A stretch of 64,000 nt of DNA from Jiella marina (GTDB taxonomy: Bacteria; Pseudomonadota; Alphaproteobacteria; Rhizobiales; Rhizobiaceae): the NCBI RefSeq assembly GCF_024359545.1, contig NZ_JAKQZG010000010.1, forward strand, positions 144,789-208,788, given 5' to 3'. A program made the translations under genes and the position numbers. The notes under the pieces were generated by a model, which worked only from the letters and a program-made list of their open reading frames with translations, was not told where the DNA came from and did not search any database. The stretch's first letter is position 1. Every line of letters starts with the position of its first letter. Shown one piece after another: positions 44,500-53,245 of the stretch.

Positions 44500-45456
44500 T
44501 CAGGAGGAGCGCCGCCGGGCGCGCGGGTGGGCGTCGCGATAGACGCTCATCAGGCGGTTCGAATCGACGGCCGTGTAGTTCTGCGTCGTCGACAGGCTGG
44601 CGTGCCCGAGGAGGTCCTGGATCGTACGCAGATCGCCGCCCGCCGCGAGCAGGTGCGTCGCGAAGGAATGGCGGAGCGCATGGGGGGTCGCCGAGGGCGG
44701 CAGGCCGAGGGCGCTGCGCAGCCGCACCATGTTTCGCTGGACGATCTGCGGCCGCAGCGGTCCGCCGCGCGCACCGCGAAACAGCGGTTCCTCGGAGCCG
44801 AGGGCGAACGGGCAGAGCCGGCGATACTCGGCGACGGCCTCCAGCACCGCCGGGAGCAGCGGCACGATCCGCGTCTTGCCGCCCTTGCCCTCGATCGGCA
44901 TCGCGCGCTGGCCCGGATCGGTGAGCGCGTCGCCCGGCAGTGACAGCGCTTCGGAAATGCGCAGGCCGCAGCCGTAGAGCAGCGTCAGCACGGCGACGTC
45001 GCGCGCGGCGATCCATGGCTCGACGGCAAAGCTCCCGGCTTCCTCCGAAACCTCCAGCGCATCGTCGACGCTCAACGGGCGCGGCAGGGATTTCGGCTGT
45101 TTCGGCGCGCGCATCGCTCGGGCGCCGGCGGAGGAGGCAAGGCCCTTTCGTTCGAGGTGCCGCAGGAACGAGCGCACGCCGGAGAGATTGCGCCCCAGCG
45201 AGCGGGCGCCCGTGCCGTCGCGCCGGCGGTCGGCGAGAAAGGCCCTGAGTTCGGCGGTCTTCAGATCGGCGAGATCGGTGATTTCGGCGGGCCTGGCGTT
45301 GTATTCCGTCAGAAAGACGAGGAACTGCCTGAGATCGCGCTCATAGGAGTCGATCGTGTGCTGGCTGGCGTTGCGCTCATGGGCGAGAGCCTCCAGCCAT
45401 GCGGCCTTTTCATCGAGCACGGGACGGCTCGCATGGACGAGGATCGTGTCGCTCAT
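44500..45456 (-). CDS. xerC: Tyrosine recombinase XerC
   Basis: 318 residues. The N-terminal SAM-like domain (ASQHTIDSYERDLRQFLVFL) precedes the catalytic domain with Arg166 (YGCGLRISEAL), Lys191/194 (GKGGKTRIVPL), His259 and Arg262 (HALRHSFATHLL), His285 (GHASLST) and nucleophile Tyr294. All catalytic residues are present. It resolves chromosome dimers at dif with XerD. There are no phage or transposon genes beside it, so a mobile integrase is unlikely. The ATG at 45456 has a GGGAGA box. Confidence 0.9.
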   Translation of the reverse strand: MSDTILVHASRPVLDEKAAWLEALAHERNASQHTIDSYERDLRQFLVFLTEYNARPAEITDLADLKTAELRAFLADRRRDGTGARSLGRNLSGVRSFLRHLERKGLASSAGARAMRAPKQPKSLPRPLSVDDALEVSEEAGSFAVEPWIAARDVAVLTLLYGCGLRISEALSLPGDALTDPGQRAMPIEGKGGKTRIVPLLPAVLEAVAEYRRLCPFALGSEEPLFRGARGGPLRPQIVQRNMVRLRSALGLPPSATPHALRHSFATHLLAAGGDLRTIQDLLGHASLSTTQNYTAVDSNRLMSVYRDAHPRARRRSS

Positions 45457-45709
45457 CGTCGTCTCCCTGCCTTGGCGCTTCGAAACCCGGCGTCGAAGGT
45501 CCGCCAGACGAATTGCAAGCGTATCGGACAATTGACCAGACGCCATGAAACCATGAAGGCTTGAACGGAGTCTTGTCGTCTGAGGATGGCAGGCGATCTC
45601 GAACCCGTTCACGCCCGCACCATCTCATCCCACGAAGCGGCTCCTTTGCCCGGTCGTCCGGCGACCGGTGCGAGAGGGCCGCGACTTTCAAACGACAGGA
45701 GACCTTCCG

Positions 45710-46144
45710 ATGAAACGCAACGCAACCGCCGTCTGGAAAGGCGCGCTCGCCGATGGTACCGGCGCCATCACCACCCAGTCCGGCGCGCTCTCCGACCACG
45801 GTTATTCCTTCAAGGCCCGCTTCGAGGACGAGAGCGGCAAGTCCGGGACCAATCCCGAAGAGCTTCTGGCGGCCGCCCATGCCGGCTGCTTCGCCATGCA
45901 GCTTTCGCATTTTCTGGCCGAGAACGGCACCCCGGCGGAAGAATTGAAGGCCAATGCCGTCGTCAGCGTCGAGCAGGTCTCGGAAGGCTTCGAGATCAAG
46001 CAGAGTGCCATCACGCTGGAAGCCAAAGTGCCGGGCATCGACGAAGGCACCTTCGGCGAACTGGCCGCCAAGGCGAAGGATGGCTGCCCCGTCTCCAAGG
46101 CACTCGGCGCGATCACCGTGACCCTCGACGCCAAGCTGGTCTGA
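45710..46144 (+). CDS. osmC: OsmC family peroxiredoxin
   Basis: 144 residues. It begins KRNATAVWKGALADGTGAIT and has the OsmC features: Glu in NPEELLAAAHAGCFAMQLSH with the first catalytic Cys, and the second Cys in KAKDGCPVSKALGA. It reduces organic hydroperoxides in the cytoplasm. The AGGAGA box six bases before the ATG decides the start. It is divergent from xerC. Confidence 0.92.
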   Translation: MKRNATAVWKGALADGTGAITTQSGALSDHGYSFKARFEDESGKSGTNPEELLAAAHAGCFAMQLSHFLAENGTPAEELKANAVVSVEQVSEGFEIKQSAITLEAKVPGIDEGTFGELAAKAKDGCPVSKALGAITVTLDAKLV

Positions 46145-46375
46145 TCTTCCCTCGCACTGCGGCGTCGGGCGATCTGTCCATCTTGCCCGACGCTATCTTT
46201 CAGTCTTCTTGTCCACCGCCGCGGGCGGCTGATCGCAAATCGGCTGCCGCTCGTATCACGTTCGTGGGAACCGCCATTCACCCGCCACGCTCGTGCGCCA
46301 GAACACCAGCTTGCGGCCGATGCACGGTCGGCGCATATTGCTCGCCCAAGGGTGTTTCTGGAGATGATGGAAGCA

Positions 46376-46558
46376 ATGCCCCAGCTCTTTCTTCTGGGCC
46401 TCGTCGGAGCCGCGGCCTGGTTGGGCTACAAGCAGATGGCGCGCGAAGCCGATCGCGTGTCCGAGCGCAATCGGCGCTCCGAGGCCGAAATGCGCACCGG
46501 CGCCCAAGGCACGCTGGTGCGTGACCCGGACGGGGTCTATCGTCTGAAAAAGGACTGA
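46376..46558 (+). CDS. Small single-span protein conserved in Rhizobiales
   Basis: About 60 residues: a membrane helix (PQLFLLGLVGAAAWLGYKQM), an amphipathic charged helix (READRVSERNRRSEAEM) and the tail GTLVRDPDGVYRLKKD. The last segment, a short beta-like motif ending in a charged tail, is a pattern I associate with small conserved Rhizobiales proteins of unknown role. Starts at 46364, 46367 and 46376 are all possible; 46376 has the best spacing from GGAG. Confidence 0.58.
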   Translation: MPQLFLLGLVGAAAWLGYKQMAREADRVSERNRRSEAEMRTGAQGTLVRDPDGVYRLKKD

Positions 46559-46706
46559 CGGAAAGAACGCGCGGGGCGATGCGGTCTGCCAGCGATCATC
46601 CGGCGCCGCCGCTTTGCTGCAGCGAAACGTCTTGCATAGTCGACACGCAAGGGCGTTCGGCCGACCGGGGAACCGATCGGCCGAAATCATCGTGGCACGG
46701 GCTGGA

Positions 46707-47879
46707 TCAGCCGGTGCTATCGGTTGGCGTCAGCTTCAGGAGACGGCCGCCGTTTCCGTCTTCGAGCAGCCAGAGCGCCCCGTCAGGGCCCTGCTCGACC
46801 TCGCGGATCCGGGCTCCCATGTCGAAGCGCCCGATTTCGCGGGCGAAGGTGCCGTCGTCCTGTTCGCCGAGTTCGACATGGACGAGGGCCTGACTTCTCA
46901 GTCCGCCGATGAAGCCGTCGCCCTGCCAGTCGGGGAACATGTCGCCGTCATAGATGACGAAGCCCGCCGGCGCGATGACCGGTGTCCAGGAGATTTCCGG
47001 CTTTTTGTACTGCTCGGCCGTGTCGTGATCGGGGATCGGCGTGCCTGAATAGTTGATGCCGTTGGAAACCTCCGGCCAGCCATAATTCGCTCCGGGCTCG
47101 ATCCGGTTCAATTCGTCGCCGCCGCGCGGGCCCATCTCGTGGACCCAGAGCTGGCCGTCGCCGTCGAATGCGATGCCGAGCATATTGCGGTTGCCCATCG
47201 TCCAGAACTGTTCGGCGACACCGCCTTCCTCGGCGAACGGATTGTCCTCGGGGACCGAGCCATCCGGGTTCAGACGCAAGACCTTGCCGAGATTGGTGTC
47301 CATGTCCTGGGCCGGCGTCTTCTTCTGGCGGTCGCCGGACGTCACGAACATCATGCCTTCCTGATCGGAGCCTTCCGGCCCGAAGGCAATGCGGTGGGAA
47401 TAGTGGCCCTGGCCCGAGACCTTGGGATTCTGGCGCCAGATGACGTTCAGCCCTTCAAGGCGCGGCCGATCGCCGTCCATGGCAAGCCGGGCACGGGCAA
47501 TTGCCGCACCCTGACCCCCTTCACCTTCTTCGGCAAAGGAAAGATAGACGACATTGTTCTCGGCGAAGTCGGGATGCAGCACGACATCGCCGAGGCCGCC
47601 CTGGCCGCCATAAGCGACGGCCGGGACGCCGGCGACTGGCGTCTTCTCGCTGCCGTCGGCAGAGACGTGCATCAGCGTGCCGGCCTTTTCGGTCACCAGC
47701 ATCGAACCGTCGGGCAGGAATGTCATTGCCCAGGGCTCGTCGAATTCGGCAACCGGCTCGACCGCAACGGTGGCACCGCTCGAGGATTCGATTGTGGTCT
47801 GGGCCTGTGCGGGCAGCGTCAGCGCCAGCAGCGCGACGCCGAAAAGGGGCGTTTTGTCAAGGAAACGGGTCGTCGACAT
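46707..47879 (-). CDS. PQQ-dependent soluble aldose sugar dehydrogenase
   Basis: 390 residues with a signal peptide ([13 protein letters not shown], then QT). The six-bladed propeller of the GSDH family shows [53 protein letters not shown] (catalytic His) and [20 protein letters not shown]. It oxidises aldoses in the periplasm using PQQ, passing electrons to the respiratory chain. No PQQ synthesis genes are in the window. GAGG supports the ATG at 47879. Confidence 0.87.
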   Translation of the reverse strand: MSTTRFLDKTPLFGVALLALTLPAQAQTTIESSSGATVAVEPVAEFDEPWAMTFLPDGSMLVTEKAGTLMHVSADGSEKTPVAGVPAVAYGGQGGLGDVVLHPDFAENNVVYLSFAEEGEGGQGAAIARARLAMDGDRPRLEGLNVIWRQNPKVSGQGHYSHRIAFGPEGSDQEGMMFVTSGDRQKKTPAQDMDTNLGKVLRLNPDGSVPEDNPFAEEGGVAEQFWTMGNRNMLGIAFDGDGQLWVHEMGPRGGDELNRIEPGANYGWPEVSNGINYSGTPIPDHDTAEQYKKPEISWTPVIAPAGFVIYDGDMFPDWQGDGFIGGLRSQALVHVELGEQDDGTFAREIGRFDMGARIREVEQGPDGALWLLEDGNGGRLLKLTPTDSTG

Positions 47880-47989
47880 GAGTGCCTCATCTTGAACTGT
47901 GGTGGGGAGAGCCGGATTCGTGGACTGCTCCGTCAAGCGACAAGGCCGTGGGTGAAGTCGGCGTTCCATCAAGGTCGATCACCGTAGCG

Positions 47990-49759
47990 TCATCCCGCTT
48001 CTGCGATTGCTCGCTGGTCGCCTTGGTTCGCCGGTTCCAGGGCCGCGCGCAACAGCGAGGTTTCCGGGAACAACAGGACGCTTGTTGGTCGAGCCGTGCC
48101 GCGCAGGGTCGCGAGGGTCGAGCGGACGCCATTCGGCTCGTCCAGCTCGCCAAGCTTGGCCAGCTTGCGCGAAACCACGAGTGGAACGTCGTTTTCCTTG
48201 GCGAAATCCTGAAGCCGGGCGGCGGTGTTCACCGTGCGACCGAGTGCCGTGCGAGCCAGTTGCCCGCGTTGGCTGCCACCTCCGATGCGTCCGAAGATCG
48301 CCGTCCCCGCATGGAGCCCGACGGCAACGCGCAGGGGACTGCCGACTTCCTTGCCGACCCGGGCGTTCATCTCGTCGACGATTTCCAGGATTGCGAGGGC
48401 TGCGTCGGCCGCGTCACGGGAGGCCTTCTCGATCGAACCCACGGAAAACACGGCCATGAGACCGTCACCCATGAACTTGTCGACCTCGCCGCCATGGGTC
48501 TCGATGGCGCGCGCGGCGCGGTCGAAGTAGGCATTGAGAAGATGCACCACGTCATAGGGCAGAAGACGCTCGGCGATGCCGGTAAAGCCGCGCAGATCGG
48601 CGAACAGGACGGCGGTCTCGCGTTCCACGCCGAAGCGGGAGCTGTCGCCGAGGATCGAGCGATCGTAGATCTCGCCGGCGCCGACGAGCTGGCGCACGGT
48701 GACGTTGCCGCTCGGATGATACTGGCACGCCAGACGCACGTCGGGCGGCGCTCCGATCTTGGCCAGCAGCCTTGCTTCCGTCAGTCCGGGCGCGTCTTTC
48801 TCCCGGTCGTGACCCTTCAGCACGAGAATGCGGCAGGTCGAGCAACGACCTCTTCCGCCGCATGCCGAGGCGTGGGGAATCGCGGCCGATCGGCTGGCCT
48901 CCAGCACGCTTGCGCCCTTCATTGCCGTGACGACGCGGCGTGATCGGTCCAGGCCGTCATAGGCCACGAGCACCCGGTTTCGCCGGCCGACCACGGGGCG
49001 CAGGATGATGGCCGCGATCAGGAGGGTCAGCGCCATCGCAGCGCCGGCCCGCATTGAATCGGCCGCCTGCACGATGTCCGCCGCAGCCCCGAGCGGCATT
49101 GGCGGATTGGGCAAGACGGCCCGGCCGCCGCTGACGAAGCCGGTGAAGGCGAATACCACCAGGGCGGTCGCCAGGCAGGCCAGAAAGGGTGCGGTTCTGT
49201 CGAACCAGGAACGGCCCTTGAGCCACATGTGAACGCCAAGACAGCCATGCAGCCAGACAATCGTGAGCAGCAGGGTCTGAAGGACGGCACCGCCTGGCCA
49301 TACCAGAGCCAGGAGCTCGCGGTATCCGACGTCGTTGCCCCACAAGACATCCGCGCCCCGCGTAGCCACGATGTGGGGAAACAGCAGCAGCGGAATGGCA
49401 AGTCCTGCCGCGATCTGGATGGTCTGAAGCGCCGGCAGCTTCCAGTTTCGCCGCTGCCAGACACCGGCGACGGCCAGCACGACATGGACGAGGAGCGACC
49501 CGTAGAGAAGCGTGAAGCCGATCGGGTTTCCCCAAAGGGCGCCCTTGAAGGCGGCGCCCGCCTGCATCGCACTCAGGGACAGATTGCCGAGCGCATGGTT
49601 GGCGAGATGCATGGCGGCATAGGCAAAGAGGATGAGCCCCGAAACCTGGCGCCAGCGACCGACGTCCAGAAGAGCCGGTGGCAATCGGGAGCGCCAGACG
49701 CGACGGAGCGCCGCTGCACGCAACGCGCGCTTGGATGACACGGTCGTTCCCTCTTCCAT
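47990..49759 (-). CDS. cyaC: CyaC-like adenylate cyclase with haem-B membrane anchor and [2Fe-2S] domain
   Basis: About 589 residues in three parts. The first 260 residues form six helices like the diheme membrane anchor of succinate dehydrogenase, with membrane His51, His55, His92, His129, His171 and His177. A plant-type [2Fe-2S] ferredoxin domain follows (Cys300-x5-Cys306-x2-Cys309, Cys345). The C-terminus is a class III nucleotide cyclase with metal Asp388 (LFADLRGFTGIAE) and Asp432 (DKFMGDGLMAVFS). S. meliloti CyaC, of the same architecture, makes cAMP in response to the quinone redox state. A GTG at 49741 with GAGGGA upstream may be the true start. oxyR ends 24 bases upstream of this start, so they probably share a transcript. 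Confidence 0.88.
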   Translation of the reverse strand: MEEGTTVSSKRALRAAALRRVWRSRLPPALLDVGRWRQVSGLILFAYAAMHLANHALGNLSLSAMQAGAAFKGALWGNPIGFTLLYGSLLVHVVLAVAGVWQRRNWKLPALQTIQIAAGLAIPLLLFPHIVATRGADVLWGNDVGYRELLALVWPGGAVLQTLLLTIVWLHGCLGVHMWLKGRSWFDRTAPFLACLATALVVFAFTGFVSGGRAVLPNPPMPLGAAADIVQAADSMRAGAAMALTLLIAAIILRPVVGRRNRVLVAYDGLDRSRRVVTAMKGASVLEASRSAAIPHASACGGRGRCSTCRILVLKGHDREKDAPGLTEARLLAKIGAPPDVRLACQYHPSGNVTVRQLVGAGEIYDRSILGDSSRFGVERETAVLFADLRGFTGIAERLLPYDVVHLLNAYFDRAARAIETHGGEVDKFMGDGLMAVFSVGSIEKASRDAADAALAILEIVDEMNARVGKEVGSPLRVAVGLHAGTAIFGRIGGGSQRGQLARTALGRTVNTAARLQDFAKENDVPLVVSRKLAKLGELDEPNGVRSTLATLRGTARPTSVLLFPETSLLRAALEPANQGDQRAIAEAG

Positions 49760-49782
49760 CGTCCCGTCCCAGCTCGCGCCGG

Positions 49783-50766
49783 TCACCTGGCGACGGATCT
49801 GTCACCGCCCCTCTTGCCGGCCTTCGATGTCTCCGTCCTCCGCGGAGGATCGCCTTCTTGGCCAAGATAGGGACCGTCTCGGCCCATCGCACGACACAAG
49901 ACCGTTGCGAAGGCCCGAAAATCACGGAGACGCACCGTCGTCTGGCGGAAGGCCAATGCCAGCCGGCGCGAGGGCGCGGGCTCCTCGATCGCCAGGATCG
50001 CGATCCCGGCACTGCGGTTTTCGTCCTCGACGGCCATGGCCGGGATCAGCGTCGAGCCGAGCCCGCCGGCCACCATGCGCAGAACGGTCGTGAGGCTGGT
50101 CGCGCCGAAGGCCGCTCGTTCGTGATCGTCGGCCAGGCGACAGACATCCATCGTCTGGGCGCGCAAGCAGTGGCCCTCTTCGAGAAGGATCATCCGTTCG
50201 GTTGCCAGAAGCGAGGCGGGAACGGGATTGGGGAGGCGGACTGCCTCGTGAGCAGGCACCGCCAGATAGAACGGGTCGTCGAACAACGGGATCGTCTCGA
50301 TGTCCGCATCCCCGATCGGCAGCGCCACCACGGCGCAGTCGATCTCGCCGCTCTGAAGATCCGCGACGAGACGTTCGGTGATGCTTTCGCGGATCTCGCA
50401 TTCGAGGGCCGGAAACTCTTTCGAAAGCGCCGGCAGCAGTTTCGGCAGGAGATAGGGCGCGACGGTCGCGATCATCCCGACCCTCAGCCGACGCCCCATC
50501 AGGGCCGAACCCGTATCGCCGAGGCTTTCGAGCTCCTTCACTTCGGCCAGGATGCTTCGCACCCGCTCGCCCACCATCATGCCGTCCGACGTGAGCGCGA
50601 CGCCTGCGGAGGTGCGCGAGAAGAGGGCCGTGCCGAAGAATTCCTCCATCTGGGCGATCTGACCGGAGAGCGCCGGCTGGCTGATGTGGAGACGCTTGGC
50701 CGCGCGGCCGAAATGCAGCGTCTCGCTGAGCGCCTGAAAATAGCGCATTTGGCGGAGCGTGAGCAT
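49783..50766 (-). CDS. oxyR: Peroxide-sensing LysR-family activator OxyR
   Basis: 327 residues. An N-terminal winged helix (MRYFQALSETLHFGRAAKRL) and a LysR substrate domain. The redox cysteines are Cys200 and Cys209 in LEEGHCLRAQTMDVC, matching Cys199 and Cys208 of E. coli OxyR. Peroxide forms the disulfide and switches the regulator to its activating form. It is divergent from catalase, the classical arrangement, and precedes the redox-responsive cyclase on its own strand. Confidence 0.95.
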   Translation of the reverse strand: MLTLRQMRYFQALSETLHFGRAAKRLHISQPALSGQIAQMEEFFGTALFSRTSAGVALTSDGMMVGERVRSILAEVKELESLGDTGSALMGRRLRVGMIATVAPYLLPKLLPALSKEFPALECEIRESITERLVADLQSGEIDCAVVALPIGDADIETIPLFDDPFYLAVPAHEAVRLPNPVPASLLATERMILLEEGHCLRAQTMDVCRLADDHERAAFGATSLTTVLRMVAGGLGSTLIPAMAVEDENRSAGIAILAIEEPAPSRRLALAFRQTTVRLRDFRAFATVLCRAMGRDGPYLGQEGDPPRRTETSKAGKRGGDRSVAR

Positions 50767-50903
50767 GGGCGATAAGATAATCCGATCGAGAGCGTGATGA
50801 AATACGATTGGAGTTGATCGGCGTAAACCCACATATGGAGTATGGAACGTTTCCAGGGAAATCTGTTCCCTGGCAATCCTGCGACACAAGGTGGAGGTCC
50901 CCC
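50767..50903. promoter_or_regulatory. oxyR-katA divergent control region
   Basis: A 137-base gap with clustered GAT/ATC half-sites in 50765-50820 (GATAATCCGATCGAG, GATGAAATACGATTGGAG, TTGATCG), the kind of spaced degenerate half-sites that LysR-type tetramers bind. It is the obvious OxyR operator, though I cannot delimit it. GGTGGAGG serves katA. Confidence 0.5.
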
Positions 50904-52463
50904 ATGGCAGACCGCAATACATTGCGCACGACGGCAGGCGCGCCCTGGCCGAACAATCAGGATTCGCTGTCCGCTGGCGAGCGGGGCCCGCTCCTGCTCC
51001 AGGACTATCAGCTGATCGAGAAGCTCGCTCATCAGAACCGCGAGCGCATTCCCGAGCGAACCGTTCACGCCAAGGGCTGGGGTGCCCATGGCAAGCTCGT
51101 GATCACCGAGGACATCTCGAAATACACCAAGGCCAAGTGCCTCCAGAAGGGCGCCGAGACGCCGATGCTGGCCCGTTTCTCGACGGTGGCCGGCGAGCAG
51201 GGCGCGGCCGACCACGAGCGCGACGTTCGCGGTTTTGCGCTGAAGTTCTACACTGAGGACGGCAACTGGGATCTCGTCGGCAACAACACCCCGGTGTTCT
51301 TCGTCCGCGATCCCTACAAGTTCCCGGACTTCATCCACACCCAGAAGCGTCATCCGAAGACCAACATGCGCTCGCCGACGGCCATGTTCGACTTCTGGTC
51401 GCTGTCGCCGGAGGCGCTGCATCAGGTGACGATCCTGATGTCGGATCGCGGCCTGCCGCAGTCCCCGATGCACATGAACGGCTACGGTTCGCACACCTTC
51501 TCGTTCTGGAACGACGCCGGTGAGCGTTACTGGGTGAAGTTCCACTTCAAGACCCAGCAGGGCCACGACTTCTACACCAACGAGGAAGCCGAGAAGATCA
51601 TCGGCAAGACTCGCGAAGGCTATCAGGAGCGGCTCTTCAACACGATCGAGGAGGGCAAATATCCGCGCTGGAAGTTCCAGGTGCAGATCATGCCCGAGCT
51701 CGACGCCGAGAAGTGCGACTTCAACCCGTTCGATCTCACCAAGGTCTGGCCGCATGACCAGTTCCCGATGATCGACGTCGGCTATTTCGAGCTGAACCGC
51801 AACGCGGACAACTACTTCGCCGAGATCGAGAACGCCGCCTTCTCGCCGTCGAACATTGTCCCGGGCATCTCGTTCTCGCCGGACAAGATGCTGCAGGCGC
51901 GCATCTTCTCCTATGCCGACGCCCACCGCTACCGTCTCGGCACCCATTACGAGACGATCCCGGTGAACCGGCCGCGCATGGAAGTGCTGAACTACCACAA
52001 GGACGGCACGATGAACGTCTATGGTGGTGTGCGCACCGGCAACGAGAACGCCTATTACGAGCCGAACTCCTATGGCGATCAGGGGGCGGCCGTCGAGGAT
52101 CGCGGGGCCCAGGAGCCGCCGCTGAAGATCTCCGGCGACGCGGCCCGCTTCGACCATCGCGTCGGCTATGACGACTACAGCCAGGTCCGCGCGCTGGTCA
52201 TGAAGGTGATGGACGAGCCGCAGCGTCAGCGCCTCTACAAGAACATGGGCGGCGCCATGGCCGGCATCCCGACCGAGATCGCCGAGCGCTGGTTCGGTCA
52301 CCTCCGGCAGGTGCATCCGGACTACGAGGCGGGCGTCCGCGCTGCCTGGATGGAAGCCAACCAGAGCGAGGAGTACATGGCGAACTCCCATCCGGTGACC
52401 GACGACACGCCGCAGCAGACCTCCGGCAACAATGCCGGCGACCAGCCGCAGGCGGCCGAGTAA
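50904..52463 (+). CDS. katA: Monofunctional haem catalase
   Basis: 519 residues. The catalytic His lies in [15 protein letters not shown], the Asn in [20 protein letters not shown] and the haem-ligand Tyr in [15 protein letters not shown]. Length and order fit clade 3 small-subunit catalases with NADPH-binding features. The C-terminus has a Gln/Pro/Asn-rich tail (about 490-519). It degrades H2O2 in the cytoplasm. Codon use is highly biased towards GC-ending codons, which fits strong expression. A good intrinsic terminator follows. Confidence 0.95.
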   Translation: MADRNTLRTTAGAPWPNNQDSLSAGERGPLLLQDYQLIEKLAHQNRERIPERTVHAKGWGAHGKLVITEDISKYTKAKCLQKGAETPMLARFSTVAGEQGAADHERDVRGFALKFYTEDGNWDLVGNNTPVFFVRDPYKFPDFIHTQKRHPKTNMRSPTAMFDFWSLSPEALHQVTILMSDRGLPQSPMHMNGYGSHTFSFWNDAGERYWVKFHFKTQQGHDFYTNEEAEKIIGKTREGYQERLFNTIEEGKYPRWKFQVQIMPELDAEKCDFNPFDLTKVWPHDQFPMIDVGYFELNRNADNYFAEIENAAFSPSNIVPGISFSPDKMLQARIFSYADAHRYRLGTHYETIPVNRPRMEVLNYHKDGTMNVYGGVRTGNENAYYEPNSYGDQGAAVEDRGAQEPPLKISGDAARFDHRVGYDDYSQVRALVMKVMDEPQRQRLYKNMGGAMAGIPTEIAERWFGHLRQVHPDYEAGVRAAWMEANQSEEYMANSHPVTDDTPQQTSGNNAGDQPQAAE

Positions 52464-52528
52464 TACCGTCTGTTGCGATGGTCCGGTTTTTGCCGGGCGT
52501 TATTGTCGCGACAAGTCAGCTATCGATG

Positions 52529-52558
52529 CGGGCCGGGGCTTTTGCTCCGGCCCGTTTT
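52529..52558 (+). terminator. Intrinsic terminator of katA
   Basis: An 11-bp stem CGGGCCGGGGC / GCTCCGGCCCG (one G-U pair) with a TTTT loop is followed by TTTTC. It lies 66 bases after the katA stop and separates it from hicAB. Confidence 0.75.
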
Positions 52559-52621
52559 CGTTCGGGCCCTAGCGGCGCCAAACGCTATGTGACATCGCAT
52601 CTTGAACAGAGAACCGGCGAG

Positions 52622-52637
52622 TGTGTATCTATACACA
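52622..52637. promoter_or_regulatory. Perfect palindrome and promoter at the hicA start
   Basis: TGTGTATCTATACACA has two perfect 7-base arms around CT. Its last base is the A of the hicA ATG. A promoter-like pair (TTGAAC at 52602-52607, TATCTA at 52626-52631, 18-base spacer) overlaps it. It is the expected operator for autorepression by HicB. Confidence 0.7.
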
Positions 52638-52834
52638 TGGACAGTCGCGCCGTACCCGATCGATTGTCGCGGGATGGATGGGTGAGGGTCCGACAGCGCG
52701 GAAGCCATCTTCAGCTTCGGCATCCCGCCAAGCCGGGGCTCGTGACACTGCCCCATCCCAAGCGGGATATTCCTGTCGGGACATTGCGCAGCATCGAAAA
52801 GCAATCGGGCTTGAAGCCGAGGCGGGAGTCGTGA
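52637..52834 (+). CDS. hicA: HicA family mRNA-interferase toxin
   Basis: 65 residues with the dsRBD-like HicA fold: DRLSRDGWVRVRQRGSHLQL, where the His in GSH is the catalytic residue, then HPAKPGLVTLPHPKRDIPVG and TLRSIEKQSGL. HicA cleaves mRNA during translation. No Shine-Dalgarno precedes the ATG and the predicted transcript begins at the start codon, so it may be leaderless. The stop overlaps the hicB GTG. The longer frame from 52478 is not supported. Confidence 0.88.
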   Translation: MDSRAVPDRLSRDGWVRVRQRGSHLQLRHPAKPGLVTLPHPKRDIPVGTLRSIEKQSGLKPRRES

Positions 52835-53229
52835 ACGACTATATCGCATTGATCCACAAGGACACCGACAGCGATTTCGGCGTGTCTTTTCCCGACTTTC
52901 CGGGCTGTGTCACAGCGGGCCGGACGCTCGACGATGCGCGAATTATGGCGGAGGAAGCGCTTGCGCTCCATGTGGAAGGGTTGCTGGAAGACGGCGAGGC
53001 CTTGCCGCGGCCATCGACCTTGGAGACGATCATCGCTACACGCGAAAACCGCGATGCCGTGGCGATCCTCGTCAAACGACCATCACCGGAGCGGCGGACC
53101 GTCCGCGTCAATGTCACCCTTCCGGCGGAGGATCTTGCCGCCATCGACACTTATGCGCGGCAGCACGGCATGACTCGATCGGGCTTTCTCGCGGCCGCCG
53201 CCAGACGCAAATTGAAAGAATCAGCCTGA
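52831..53229 (+). CDS. hicB: HicB family antitoxin
   Basis: 132 residues. The N-terminal partly degraded RNase H-like domain (YIALIHKDTDSDFGVSFPDF PGC region, residues 3-26) binds HicA. The C-terminus is a ribbon-helix-helix DNA-binding domain (VRVNVTLPAEDLAAIDTYAR). The GTG start overlaps the hicA stop (GTGA), which couples translation. The RHH domain should bind the palindrome at the hicA start. xylB follows 16 bases later and could receive readthrough. Confidence 0.9.
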   Translation: MNDYIALIHKDTDSDFGVSFPDFPGCVTAGRTLDDARIMAEEALALHVEGLLEDGEALPRPSTLETIIATRENRDAVAILVKRPSPERRTVRVNVTLPAEDLAAIDTYARQHGMTRSGFLAAAARRKLKESA

Positions 53230-53245
53230 AAGGCAGCGACCACAC

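Noticed and set aside
44500..45456. Phage or transposon integrase
   Set aside because: Length, motifs and lack of any mobile-element neighbours fit chromosomal XerC.
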